Source: Strigamia acuminata (taxonomy: Eukaryota; Arthropoda; Chilopoda; Geophilomorpha; Linotaeniidae). From it: a stretch of 22,607 nucleotides of DNA. The position numbers and the translations under genes were made by a program. The DNA is taken from contig OX442320.1 in assembly GCA_949358305.1 (NCBI GenBank), positions 12,232,259-12,254,865 on the forward strand, written 5' to 3'. This document shows positions 1 through 7,929 of this stretch, piece after piece; within the stretch, counting starts at the first letter, position 1, and every line of letters starts with the position of its first letter. The notes under the pieces are model-generated. The model searched no databases. It was not told where the DNA came from and worked only from the letters and a program-made list of their open reading frames with translations.

Positions 1-384
1 AGTTTGATACCTCGGATCCTGCGGAAAATCAGGGAGGACAAGGCAACTGTGTTGGTGGTCCTGCCACTGTGGACAGGACAAGGCTGGTTTCAGGAGATGT
101 TGCGATTAATGGTGAAGACTCCAGTGGTTTTTCTAGCGAAGCATGCGATTCGGTGCGAATTGGATTTGTCAAGGAGGCACAGATTAGAAAAGAATCTACA
201 TCTGATTGGATCGGTTCTGTCAGGGAAGGTCTCGAGGCAAGAGGATTTTCAACAGACGCTGCAGATTTATTCACGCGAAGCTGGAGACCTTCAACAATCA
301 AATCTTATGCACCAGGAATTGAGAAGTGGAAAAGTTTTTGTTGTGAACAATCGCTTGTTGAGGCCCCGACGGTGGTGGATGTAG
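1..384 (+). CDS. RT/RNase H polyprotein, C-terminal end (5' partial)
   Basis: Frame 1 is open from the window edge to a TAG at 382-384. The first ~40 residues (ILRKIREDKA, then a VLPLW stretch) resemble the end of the RNase H domain of DIRS/gypsy-type reverse transcriptases, where a hydrophobic 'PLW' segment closes the domain. The rest is poorly conserved tail. It overlaps the recombinase gene in another frame from at least position 69 on, so the two proteins are read from the same DNA, as is usual in DIRS elements. Expression of the downstream frame would need reinitiation, frameshifting or a separate message; the sequence does not say which. The RT active site lies outside the window. The assignment rests on a short match and on the neighbouring recombinase. 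Confidence 0.6.
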   Translation, partial: SLIPRILRKIREDKATVLVVLPLWTGQGWFQEMLRLMVKTPVVFLAKHAIRCELDLSRRHRLEKNLHLIGSVLSGKVSRQEDFQQTLQIYSREAGDLQQSNLMHQELRSGKVFVVNNRLLRPRRWWM

Positions 385-1175
385 TTAATTTTGTGGCTTG
401 GTTGCATAAAAGGGGGCTTTCTTACAATGCTATTGTTACGTGTTTGGCTGCTAATGTAGCAGGGGAGAGTTTTTCGGCTGAAATTCGTCAAGATTTGCAG
501 GTTAAGAGAGTTCTGCGTGGGGTTTTTCAGGTGAATCCGGCTTTGCCCAAATATACACATATTTGGGATGTGAAGCCGGTACTAAATCTTTTGAGATCTT
601 TTTGGCCACATAGTTCTATTGGGTGGCCACTTTTGCAGAAAAAAGTACTGATTTTGTTGGCGTTAACTACAGCTAGCAGGATGGCTACGTTGGCATCTTT
701 AAAACTGACTGATTTTAGAATAAATAATGAGGAAATGGTTTGTCAGCCTTCGGCTGCCCAAAAAACAACAAAGCCAGGACGACATTCTCTACTTGTGATT
801 AAACGCTTTGAAGACGATGGGAAGATTTGTCCTTGGTTGGCGGTCAACGATTTTTTGACTCAATCTGAGTCTTTGCGAGTAGGTGATAAATTTTTTATAG
901 CGCAAACATTGCCGCATAAGGCGGTAACGGTTGACACGCTGCGACGCTGGGCTAAGGGAATTTTAAAACAAGCTGGAGTGGATGTCACTGTGTTTGGGGC
1001 CCATTCGGTAAGATCTGCAGCTACGAGTGCTGTTGTTGAACGGGTTCCAATCCAAGATATTTTAAAAGCGGCTGGTTGGGCAAATGAAGCCACATTTGCT
1101 AAGTTTTATTGTCGTCCAGTTGTTAATCCAACTGCATTTCAAGCTGCGGTGTTGTCTTATGCTGATGATGTTTAA
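69..1175 (+). CDS. DIRS-type tyrosine recombinase (integrase), apparently intact
   Basis: This 368-residue protein would insert the circular element DNA by site-specific recombination in the nucleus. The N-terminal ~170 residues contain a SAM-like core-binding region (a W-R-P-S-T-I-K-S-Y segment at residues ~72-80, then PTVVDVVNFVAWL at ~100-112). The catalytic domain shows the expected set in order: Arg204 in TTASRMATL, His312 and Arg315 in AHSVRSAA, Trp337 in the usual second His/Trp place (AAGWANEATF), and the nucleophile Tyr347 in FYCRP. All the family catalytic residues are therefore present. The ATG at 69 is the first in frame, but the frame is open back to position 3, so the real start may lie upstream or need frameshifting from the RT frame. 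The stop is TAA at 1173. The gene looks able to encode a working enzyme. A crypton YR is less likely given the upstream RT/RH frame. Confidence 0.88.
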   Translation: MDRTRLVSGDVAINGEDSSGFSSEACDSVRIGFVKEAQIRKESTSDWIGSVREGLEARGFSTDAADLFTRSWRPSTIKSYAPGIEKWKSFCCEQSLVEAPTVVDVVNFVAWLHKRGLSYNAIVTCLAANVAGESFSAEIRQDLQVKRVLRGVFQVNPALPKYTHIWDVKPVLNLLRSFWPHSSIGWPLLQKKVLILLALTTASRMATLASLKLTDFRINNEEMVCQPSAAQKTTKPGRHSLLVIKRFEDDGKICPWLAVNDFLTQSESLRVGDKFFIAQTLPHKAVTVDTLRRWAKGILKQAGVDVTVFGAHSVRSAATSAVVERVPIQDILKAAGWANEATFAKFYCRPVVNPTAFQAAVLSYADDV

Positions 1176-1279
1176 TGAAAATAAAATTGTTGAGAACAAG
1201 AATTTATTTGTTGAGTTTATTTGGAACTTCTGTGAACCTGCTCTGAAGTCTCCTGGGATTCCGTAGAACGGGAGGTAGA

Positions 1280-1550
1280 ATGTAAACTCAGCTGAGTGAA
1301 GCGAAGTTTACGTAGCGAATGATAGCTGCGTATCATTCTACCGACAGTTCGTAGGAATCACAGGACCCACCCTACTTCCACCCGTTTATTGTTGTTTTAA
1401 CTGATTTTTTAGGTTCACACAAGTTCCTCTCTGAATACTGAACGGCTCCAGCGGGTGCGCCCTCTCCTGTGATTCCTACGAACTGTCGGTAGAATGATAC
1501 GCAGCTATCATTCGCTACGTAAACTTCGCTTCACTCAGCTGAGTTTACAT
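1280..1550. repeat. 86-bp perfect inverted repeat (DIRS terminal/internal complementary region)
   Basis: Bases 1280-1365 are the exact reverse complement of 1465-1550, with a 99-bp loop between. The arms hold smaller palindromes, such as ACTCAGCTGAGT and a GAATGATA...TATCATTC hairpin. A third, diverged copy of the inner arm motif (CTCCTG-GATTCC...GGTAGAATG) sits at 1252-1282. In DIRS elements an internal complementary region pairs with terminal repeat ends to template full-length circle synthesis; the position just after the recombinase gene fits that role. Which arm is the terminal repeat and which the internal region cannot be settled without the left end. Confidence 0.85.
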
Positions 1551-2767
1551 TTCATTAAAGGCAAAACGACTTCCATCAAGCTGACTACGATCTGCCCGAT
1601 TCCGTGCACAAAGTAGTTTGTGCTTTTGAGAATAGATGGCGGAAATGTCAAGTTGGCATATTTTGTTAAAAAACCTCGAGATCTTTTGAAATATCACCCA
1701 AATTAATTAAATTTTTATCGGAAACACATAAATTATTAGTAAAATATCAATATATTTGGTATTCAATGTTTTTTAATCGTTTCATTAAAGGCAAAACGAC
1801 TTCCATCAAGCTGACTAGGATCTGCCCGATTCCGTGCACAGAGTAGTTTGTGGTTTTGAGAATAGATGGCGGAAATGTCTAGTTGGCATATTTTGTTAAA
1901 AAACCTCGAGATCTTTTGAAATATTATCCGGATTAATTAAATTTTTATCGTAAACACATAAATTATTAGTAAAATATCAATATATTTAGTATTCAATGTT
2001 TTTTAATCGTTTCATTAAAGGCAAAACGACTTCCATCAAGCTGACTAGGATCTGCCCGATTCCGTGCACAGAGTAGTTTGTGGTTTTGAGAATAGATGGC
2101 GGAAATGTCTAGTTGGCATATTTTGTTAAAAAACCTCGAGATCTTTTGAAATATCATCCGGATTAATTAAATTTTTATCGTAAACACATAAATTATTAGT
2201 AAAATATCAATATATTTGGTATTCAATGTTTTTTAATCGTTTCATTAAAGGCAAAACGACTTCCATCAAGCTGACTACGATCTGCCCGATTATGTGCACA
2301 AAGTAGTTTGTGCTTTTGAGAATAGATGGAGGAAATGTCAACGGCATATTTTGTGTGAAAACCTCGAGATCTTTTGAAATATTATCCAAATTTATTAAAT
2401 TTTTATCGGAAACACATAAATTATTAGTAAAATATCAATATATTTGGTATTCAATGTTTTTTAATCGTTTCATTAAAGGCAAAACGACTTCCATCAAGCT
2501 GACTAGGATCTGCCCGACTCCGTGCACAGAGTAGTTTGTGGTTTTGAGAATAGATGGCGGAAATGTCAAGTTGGCATATTTTGCTAAAAAACTTTGAGAT
2601 CTTTTGAAATATCACCCGGATTAATTAAATTTTTATCGGAAACACATAAATTATTAGTAAAATATCAATATATTTGGTATTCAATGTTTTTTAATTGTTT
2701 CATTAAAGGCAAAACGACTTCCATCAAGCTGACTACGATCTGCTCGACTCCGTGCAAGAGTAGTTTG
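1551..2767. repeat. 230-bp tandem repeat (five full units plus a partial)
   Basis: Units begin at 1551, 1781, 2011, 2241 and 2469 (230, 230, 230, 228, 230 bp), each starting TTCATTAAAGGCAAAACGAC, with a sixth partial unit at 2699-2767. Copies differ by scattered substitutions. Unit 4 (2241-2468) carries most private changes. Each unit contains GATGGCGGAAATG and an AT-rich second half. Short ORFs here are by-products of the repeat. The DIRS element is inserted at its left edge. Confidence 0.95.
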
Positions 2768-2885
2768 CTAAAAATAATCGATTTGATAGCAAAAACAAAG
2801 ATTTTATAGCTAAAAAATAGTTTTGATTGCAGAAACATCGATTTTATCGCAAAAAACATCGATTTTATAGCTGAAAACATGGATC
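2768..2885. repeat. Small block of 21-bp minisatellite (ATCGATTTTATAGC type)
   Basis: Five to six degenerate units of the form AAAACATCGATTTTATAGCT, including a GATTGCAGAAACATC variant that also occurs in the large array at 15614-16310, in the same orientation. The block begins exactly where the last 230-bp unit breaks off. Confidence 0.85.
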
Positions 2886-3055
2886 TAATACATGTGTAAC
2901 TTATACTTTCTGCTCGTCTAATCTCATTGGAATAAAAACACACGTTAGCTTATTATTACCATAAAGTAAGGATGGAACATAGTCAATTATTTATTAATAA
3001 TTTGCAAGGATTCTATTATAAATAGATTTCTGCAAATACAGCAAAAAACTGCGAG

Positions 3056-3950
3056 CAAACTGAGCTGCCATCTATTGGATTTCGTCAGAACTTCGACATG
3101 GAGGCATTGCTTTCGGTGACGTTGTGAATGAATCAAAAGGTATTTATTTCTTAGTTTTTATTTTTATTAATCTTCGCACAAAAGAAGTAAACACACTGGT
3201 TGTAATGGATCTATTTTTTATTCCACTAACATAATTTACATGCGACAAAACCGGTCTGCCATCTATTGGATTTTTTCAGAATTACACATGAAAACCGAAA
3301 AACAAGCGATAAAACCGGTCTGCCATCTATTGGATTTTGTGCGAACTTTTCAAGTAGGATTAAACCAAGATGGCGCCAGATATTTTGAGAAAAAAATCGC
3401 TACATTTTAAACGAGTTTATATCTTGTTTTATGTATGTATTAATATTATCGCATTTGAAACAAACGTTGCCGAAATAACAGATCTAATTGTTATTTGAGT
3501 TTCATATAGAATGACGTAATTTTCATGCAGAAAAACCGGGTTGCCATCTAGCGGATTTTGTTTGAACTTTGCAAGTTCGTAAGAAATCTCCGCGATGGCG
3601 CCAGCTGTTTTGGAGAAAAACTCGGTACATTTTAAACGAGTTTATATCTTATTTCTACGATGTATTAATATTACAGCATTTGAAACAAACGTTGCCGTTA
3701 TAACAGATCTAATTATTAATTGAGTTTTTGTAGAATGACGTAATTTTCATGCAGGAAAACCGGGTTGTCATATAGCGGATTTCATTTGAACTTTGCAAGT
3801 TTGTAAGAAATCTCCGCGATGGCGCCAGCTGTTTCGGAGAAAAACTCGGTACATTTTAAACGAGTTTATATCTTATTTCTACTATGTGTTAATAAAAGCG
3901 TATAAAAACGAAACATTTAATTCATAACGGATCTCATTTTTGTAGGAGTT
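3056..3950 (+). repeat. ~223-bp repeat family, forward-strand tandem copies
   Basis: A core reading TGCCATCTATTGGATTTYGT followed by GAACTTTGCAAG recurs at 3066, 3257, 3321, 3542 and 3766. Full units (3321-3541, 3542-3765, 3766-3950) are 221-224 bp; the 3257 copy is cut short at 64 bp. Downstream in each unit come GATGGCGCCAG, then ACATTTTAAACGAGTTTATATC, then a GAATGACGTAATTTTCATGCAG end. The same family appears once at 8137-8375 and in reverse at 14931-15613. No coding potential. Confidence 0.9.
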
Positions 3951-4065
3951 ATTACATATTTGCCTCCATTAGCCGTTTTCAACCCCTCGCCATCTTGAAG
4001 TTTTCATTACAAACGAAATTCAATATGAACACATTAATTGGTAAAGTTGCTAACATTTCTTGAAG

Positions 4066-4324
4066 TTGAGCTTGGAATGCGACGAGATTTCAAGAGAAAT
4101 GCAACAGAAAGAGAAAGAAAGAATTCAGAGGAAAGAAGGGAAGAGGTCAGTTGTCGCGAACTTTGATGAATTTTATTTAATGAATCTTATTTGATTTTTA
4201 CTATAGAAATTGCAGTGAAAAACATGGAAATGGAACCACGGTATCAAATCCGACTTGAATCCACGATTCACAGACGGCCATGACGGAAAACCTTGGCAGC
4301 AATAACTCCGAGAGTGTGCAATGA
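4066..4324 (+). pseudogene. Two-exon gene piece of unknown function with an internal stop
   Basis: An acceptor (TTTCTTGAAG) precedes 4066 and a donor (AAGAG/GTCAGT) follows 4145; a second acceptor (TTACTATAG) ends at 4206. The 61-bp intron joins in phase. The joined frame reads a charged, likely helical segment (CDEISREMQQKEKERIQRK), then NCSEKHGNGTTVSNPT, a TGA at 4256-4258, and continues in the same frame as IHDSQTAMTENLGSNNSESVQ to a TGA at 4322-4324. The inner TGA follows ACT and could come from a CGA by a CpG-type transition. I do not recognise the protein. The 5' part of the gene is absent: upstream lies the 223-bp repeat. It could also be a normal terminal exon that ends at the first TGA. 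Confidence 0.4.
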
Positions 4325-4375
4325 ATCAGTTTAGAAGTGTTTTCGTTGAGCAGCCGCCATTCGAGGCAGTTTGTT

Positions 4376-4380
4376 ATTCG
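4376..4380. repeat. Target-site duplication, left copy (ATTCG)
   Basis: ATTCG directly before the left LTR is repeated directly after the right LTR at 6171-6175, the 5-bp duplication typical of LTR-element integrases. Confidence 0.9.
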
Positions 4381-4598
4381 TGCTGTGTTCTCCCCCACGT
4401 AACCTTGAACTTTTGTTGCCCTTTTGTAAAAGTGACCCTCCATTGGTCATCCTTGGCCATTGTTTTATATTGTGACGCTGTTGCTACAGCGCCACCTATC
4501 TTGTAATAAAACCATTCTGGTCACCCATCACCAACGATGAAGGTCGCACATTAATTCAATCCAACACCATCACAAAACCATCAGCAGAAAACACTACA
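4381..4598 (+). repeat. Left LTR
   Basis: 218 bp, starts TGCTGTGTTCTCCCCC and ends CACTACA. It holds AATAAA in CTTGTAATAAAACC, a likely polyadenylation signal for element transcripts. Identical by eye to 5953-6170. Confidence 0.95.
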
Positions 4599-4599
4599 T

Positions 4600-4617
4600 T
4601 GGCGACGAGGATTTGAT
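4600..4617 (+). promoter_or_regulatory. Primer-binding-site candidate
   Basis: TGGCGACGAGGATTTGAT lies one base after the left LTR and begins with TGG, the complement of a tRNA CCA end. The matching tRNA was not identified. Confidence 0.6.
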
Positions 4618-5102
4618 CATTATGTACCCACGTACGATACAGTAATGTCTACAAACTTTTTTTTGAGTGTTTTTGCGTGCCTGATGTTGTTCCTTACCAC
4701 CGCCCGATCCTTGACCGCGTGGTCCCGAATATAGGCCCGAGTGCCTCTCGTGAATTTTTGCTGTTTTATTGCGTTCGTTTGGCTTCCATATGGCCGCGCC
4801 TATTGGATTCACCATCAACCAAGTCTACAAAGCAGCAACATCATCCATTTTTGGCGAACTTTGTGTGGGTCTTTCAACGCTTTTCAGCCACGCTGACCAC
4901 GCCGTGACCACACTTTAGGCCTAAGGGTCTTTCAACTGTTTCCAGTCTTCGTTCGCAAGTCTCCCTGAGAAATGGATCTGCAAGTAACCGTAACCCAGCT
5001 TTACAACCGTTACTTTTTCCAGCTCAAATTAACCCTTTTTTCGAACATGTTCGGACTGTCCACTATGCGGCCCACGCATTAGTCCTAAGGGTACAGTGCG
5101 TT

Positions 5103-5555
5103 TTGTGTGCTTTGTGTATTTTCTTGTGCGTCGACTCCACCATGGCAGACATAATCGGTTTGTTACAGCCTTTCTGCCAGGAGCACGACTGGTCACGTTC
5201 TTGCTGGCCAATTGCAAAATTTTTATTTTGTGTGTTTAAAAGAAAATTTGATGCGCACAAAAGTTGTGACGTCCATCTCCAGTGTTGGGCCACAACTGGC
5301 TTATCGAGCTCGATCTGCAACCCCGTAGAAGCGACGCACCAGCCATCGGGCAACACCCAAGCGTCTGGCAGCGGCCCACAATGCGCTTCGTGCGGAGGAA
5401 CGGACCACCGACGTGACGACTGCACGCATCGATACGCAACCTGTTACGGCTGCGGAAAAGAAAAAAAAAGGCCACATCAAGTCCGCTTGCATGTCCGCCG
5501 GCAGACCCGCTACTACCAATCCACCGAGCCTCCTTTGGAGCTCACATTTTATTAA
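5103..5555 (+). pseudogene. Gag nucleocapsid remnant with zinc knuckles, frameshifted
   Basis: A 150-codon frame is open here. Residues 94-107 form a clean CCHC knuckle (C94, C97, H102, C107; CX2CX4HX4C). A second knuckle starts at C114 and C117, but its His and last Cys are in the +1 frame (bases 5470-5490), separated by a run of nine A at 5461-5469. So the second knuckle is broken by an A-tract length change, and the reading frame after it is lost. Upstream residues (from the ATG-like context at 5142) show no recognised capsid fold. The region after 5560 has no protease or polymerase motifs. Role in a live element: packaging of element RNA. Here it is most likely non-functional. Confidence 0.75.
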
Positions 5556-5559
5556 TTCC

Positions 5560-5952
5560 ACTCCGGAAACACTCCAAATCATCGGAGTGGGGGGAGAATC
5601 TCCACGATTTTCCCTTCCCCCCATTTCAAACATTCATGTGCGTTCCCGCTTCCACGCCGCGCATTCCGGCTATCACGCCACACGTTCCATCTACGTTCCA
5701 ACAACGTTCCGTACGTTTCAGCCATCGTTCCATACGTTCTGGCTTCCATTTCCGCATCCAGCATCCGCTCAACCGCATCAGCATCCGCAAATGTTATAAT
5801 TTAGTAAATCCTTTTTTTATGTAAAAATTCCTTCCACTTTTATTTGTTTTGATTACATGTTTAATCTTCCATCTTTTTAAATTGTTAATTTTTTATCTTC
5901 TTACCTTTGTTTAGTTTTATTATCAATTCCTTAATTTGATAATGGGGAATAT
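5560..5952. other. Non-coding 3' interior of the LTR element
   Basis: Contains a GGAGTGGGGGGAGAATCTCC purine-rich/palindromic segment at 5584-5603, then irregular repeats of CGTTCC(A/G) between 5640 and 5740, then AT-rich DNA to the right LTR. No pol motifs in any frame. Confidence 0.6.
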
Positions 5953-6170
5953 TGCTGTGTTCTCCCCCACGTAACCTTGAACTTTTGTTGCCCTTTTGTA
6001 AAAGTGACCCTCCATTGGTCATCCTTGGCCATTGTTTTATATTGTGACGCTGTTGCTACAGCGCCACCTATCTTGTAATAAAACCATTCTGGTCACCCAT
6101 CACCAACGATGAAGGTCGCACATTAATTCAATCCAACACCATCACAAAACCATCAGCAGAAAACACTACA
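5953..6170 (+). repeat. Right LTR
   Basis: 218 bp, same sequence as 4381-4598 on visual comparison, followed at once by the second ATTCG. Confidence 0.95.
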
Positions 6171-6175
6171 ATTCG
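6171..6175. repeat. Target-site duplication, right copy (ATTCG)
   Basis: Matches 4376-4380. Confidence 0.9.
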
Positions 6176-6494
6176 GTGCATTCATTTGGTGGTCGTGTCG
6201 AATCGAGTAGGTAGGCTTAAATGTCTGACTAACAACATAAACGTTTGTATTTTTTTTAAGTAATTGCGTTAGATTGTTTTCCACCGATTTGTTAACGTTC
6301 CGTCGTAGACATTAAGTGATTAATGTTAGTTTGCAATCGATGTTTTAAAAGGAATTTTGAACTTTAAATTCTTTTTTTTGTGATTGTGACTTTTTGCGAC
6401 GATTAAAGAAATGTGAGATGTTTATAGTTGTGAACGATCGGGAGAGAGAGAGAGAGAAAAGCGATTATAACGACGCGTTTAATTGATTTTCGCA
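6176..6494. other. AT-rich host DNA, no clear gene
   Basis: Host sequence resumes after the LTR element. TCGA/GTAGGTAGG at ~6205 could be a splice donor of a 5' untranslated exon. A (GA)n run lies at ~6441-6456. The stretch ends in a plausible acceptor, TTTTCGCAG, at 6487-6495. Confidence 0.4.
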
Positions 6495-6495
6495 G

Positions 6496-6780
6496 GAACC
6501 GACTCTGAAGACCGAAGATCTCCCCGAGGAACCCGCCGAGGTTCTCGTCCAGTTGGAAACCGACGCGCAAGGCACGTGAAGCGCTACGAGGAGATCGCGA
6601 AGCTCATTCCGGGGCTGGAGGCGACTACTGCACGAATTACGTCGTTGAAGACGAAATTGTTTTCTCCGGAAGGGCTCACGGAGATTGAGAAACTCGTTGT
6701 GGAACTGTTGCAGCAAGAAGAAGTTCAACTCGTGGGTGCGAGCAGAGGACCCGCGGGTCAAGCTGTGGTCAAATTGATAT
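6496..6780 (+). pseudogene. Exon-like coding piece with a frame change, protein not recognised
   Basis: After the TTTTCGCAG acceptor, one frame reads EPTLKTEDLPEEPAEVLVQLE then hits TGA at about 6578. From ~6577 a different frame reads VKRYEEIAKLIPGLEATTAR, LKTKLFSPEGLTEIEKL and VVELLQQEEVQL, which is strongly helical and coiled-coil-like. Both halves have GC-rich third positions and look like protein, so a lost or gained base near 6570-6580 is the simplest reading. The second frame is also open through the first half (Arg-rich), so an intact 100-residue reading cannot be excluded. A possible last exon follows at ~6894 (TTTTGCAG, then SDETGLAGAF and a stop). I do not recognise the family. Confidence 0.45.
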
Positions 6781-6845
6781 TTGAATTTATCCATTTTTTT
6801 TAATTAATTTTTTTTGTGTTTAGTCTTTGAATATGTTAATTAATC

Positions 6846-6870
6846 GACGCCGACGCCGACGCCGACGCCG
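6846..6870. repeat. (GACGCC)n microsatellite
   Basis: Four tandem GACGCC units, just upstream of the candidate TTTTGCAG acceptor. Confidence 0.9.
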
Positions 6871-7047
6871 CAGCGCTTGTTTTGCGTTTTGCAGTCGGAC
6901 GAAACGGGATTAGCGGGCGCGTTTTAGCAGGACACGACTTTCCAGTGATGTGCAATCAAAGAATATTAATGAAAATGAAAAATAAGTTAATAAATCTATT
7001 CGATATAAATTTTTCTTTTTTAATTTTCTTTTCTTTTTTTTCTAAAT

Positions 7048-7432
7048 CTACAGAGCTGGGATCGTGAATTCCTTGTTGACGTCGTTCCTCACCCGTTTCT
7101 GACAGATGAGACAGCAACAAATTTTATTTTCGCTACAAAATTCCCAATCCGACCGGAAATACGCGATGCACACGCCCACGATCAAAACCGCTCCGAACAA
7201 ACACGACCAGACGATGAGTTCGTTCAAACAGCAAGTTGGCAAAGAATTAAATTGGAATTGGGAGAAATAAATGAAGATGCTGCATACCAACCTTTGTTCT
7301 TGGAGCGACAATTTAACGCAACAGGTGCAAGGGGCGATTTGCATCGTTGCAGCAAATCTCGGTCGCATTGCACGAGTATACGTTTTCCAAAACTTGCCAC
7401 GGTATGTTTGGGTCGAATCTGTAGTAGATTGA
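7048..7432 (-). pseudogene. Single-pass membrane protein piece with Cys-rich parts, probably broken
   Basis: On the minus strand an acceptor (CTACTACAG, high end ~7421) is followed by FDPNIPWQVLENVYSCNATEICCN, a Cys-rich extracellular-looking segment that then runs into a TAA (at ~7316). In another frame, from about 7280 down to a TAG at 7048-7050, comes TCCLNELIVW, a ~20-residue hydrophobic helix (CLFGAVLIVGVCIAYF), then RSDWEFCSENKICCCLICQK and a short basic tail. Cys-rich ectodomain, one membrane helix and juxtamembrane cysteines recall WBP1/VOPP1 or Shisa-type proteins, but I cannot claim a match. No clean intron joins the two parts (a donor at AAAG/GTTGGT leaves the wrong frame), so a frameshift is likely. 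Confidence 0.4.
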
Positions 7433-7730
7433 CGCTACGGGTTGAAAGCGAAAGGTTTGAAATTGACGTTTTTTTTGCTCGTTTGAGTTGAGGTTGTTTT
7501 TACCTCAATGAGGCAGACAGGTGAGCAGAGGTAAAGCGGGCTTCATTTTGCTCTTTTTTGGTATTTATTTGGGATCGATTTGTTGCTAACGAGTAAGTAA
7601 CGAGAGCACTGACAACAATGAATTTTTCTCTTTGTAGTTTTATGGATTTATTTATCCAAACGTGATGCGCGGGTAAGTGTTTTATTTTATTTTTTATTTT
7701 ATAAAATTTTATAAAATAAAATTAAAGGTC
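7433..7730. other. AT-rich spacer with a 30-bp palindrome
   Basis: No convincing coding sequence. Contains the perfect AT palindrome at 7692-7721. Confidence 0.5.
7692..7721. repeat. 30-bp perfect AT palindrome
   Basis: TTTTATTTTATAAAA followed directly by its exact reverse complement, no spacer. Confidence 0.9.
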
Positions 7731-7900
7731 ACAACTTGGCATCAATAACTTGGACGACAGTTTCGAGAGCTTGCAGTGAATCCGTTTAGATTCTTTTTCG
7801 TCAATTTTTGTGCCATTTACCTCGAAATCATGGTGTCGCAGTCTGATTAGCAGCATTTCTCTCCTAACTGCTCGTATATTTGATACATTCAACTCACCTG
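7729..7900 (-). pseudogene. Short minus-strand coding-like piece, not recognised
   Basis: On the minus strand, frame one reads SNIRAVRREMLLIRLRHHDF and EVNGTKIDEKESKR (from ~7895 to ~7783). Another frame continues DSLQALETVVQVIDAKL to a TGA near 7734. The two together look like the C-terminal end of a small protein with one lost base near 7782. A donor-like CGAG/GTAAAT inside could instead mark an exon end. Nothing else supports a function. Confidence 0.3.
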
Positions 7901-7929
7901 TCAGTGAATTTGTATACAAGTACAATTCT

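Larger units (their letters stand above)
1..1550 (+). mobile_element. DIRS-like tyrosine-recombinase retrotransposon, 3' end (5' part outside the window)
   Basis: The segment holds, in order, the end of a reverse transcriptase/RNase H frame, an overlapping tyrosine-recombinase (YR) gene, about 100 bp of AT-rich spacer, and a terminal region dominated by an 86-bp perfect inverted repeat. DIRS-order elements are known for RT/RH and YR in overlapping frames, and for an internal complementary region next to the right terminal repeat in place of LTRs. That matches what is seen. The right edge is placed at 1550 because the next base starts a 230-bp tandem repeat that recurs without the element. No target duplication is expected for this order, and none can be tested because the left end is missing. 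Named clade (DIRS1-like or other) is not resolved. Confidence 0.85.
4381..6170 (+). mobile_element. Young non-autonomous LTR retrotransposon (1790 bp) with a broken gag remnant
   Basis: Two 218-bp direct repeats bound a 1354-bp interior, flanked by a perfect ATTCG duplication. The interior begins with a primer-binding-like TGGCGACGAGG at 4600 and ends with a short purine run (AATGGGGAATAT) before the right LTR. It encodes only a zinc-knuckle Gag piece; no protease, RT or integrase is visible. It is therefore a deletion derivative that must have been moved by a full element's enzymes. The identity of the LTRs by eye means insertion was recent. Gypsy (Metaviridae-like) affinity is suggested by the 5-bp duplication, the TG...CA ends and the two CCHC knuckles, but BEL/Pao cannot be excluded without pol. 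Confidence 0.93.

Noticed and set aside
860-1093. Minus-strand frame inside the recombinase gene
   Set aside because: Shadow of the catalytic domain of the recombinase.
2207-2943. Short frames on both strands within the 230-bp repeats
   Set aside because: They recur with the repeat, are AT-driven and show no protein-like composition.
5029-5764. Minus-strand frames opposite the Gag remnant
   Set aside because: They are shadows of the sense frame that carries the CCHC knuckles.
6435-6460. (GA)n run as a possible regulatory GAGA site
   Set aside because: Short simple repeat, nothing links it to a promoter.
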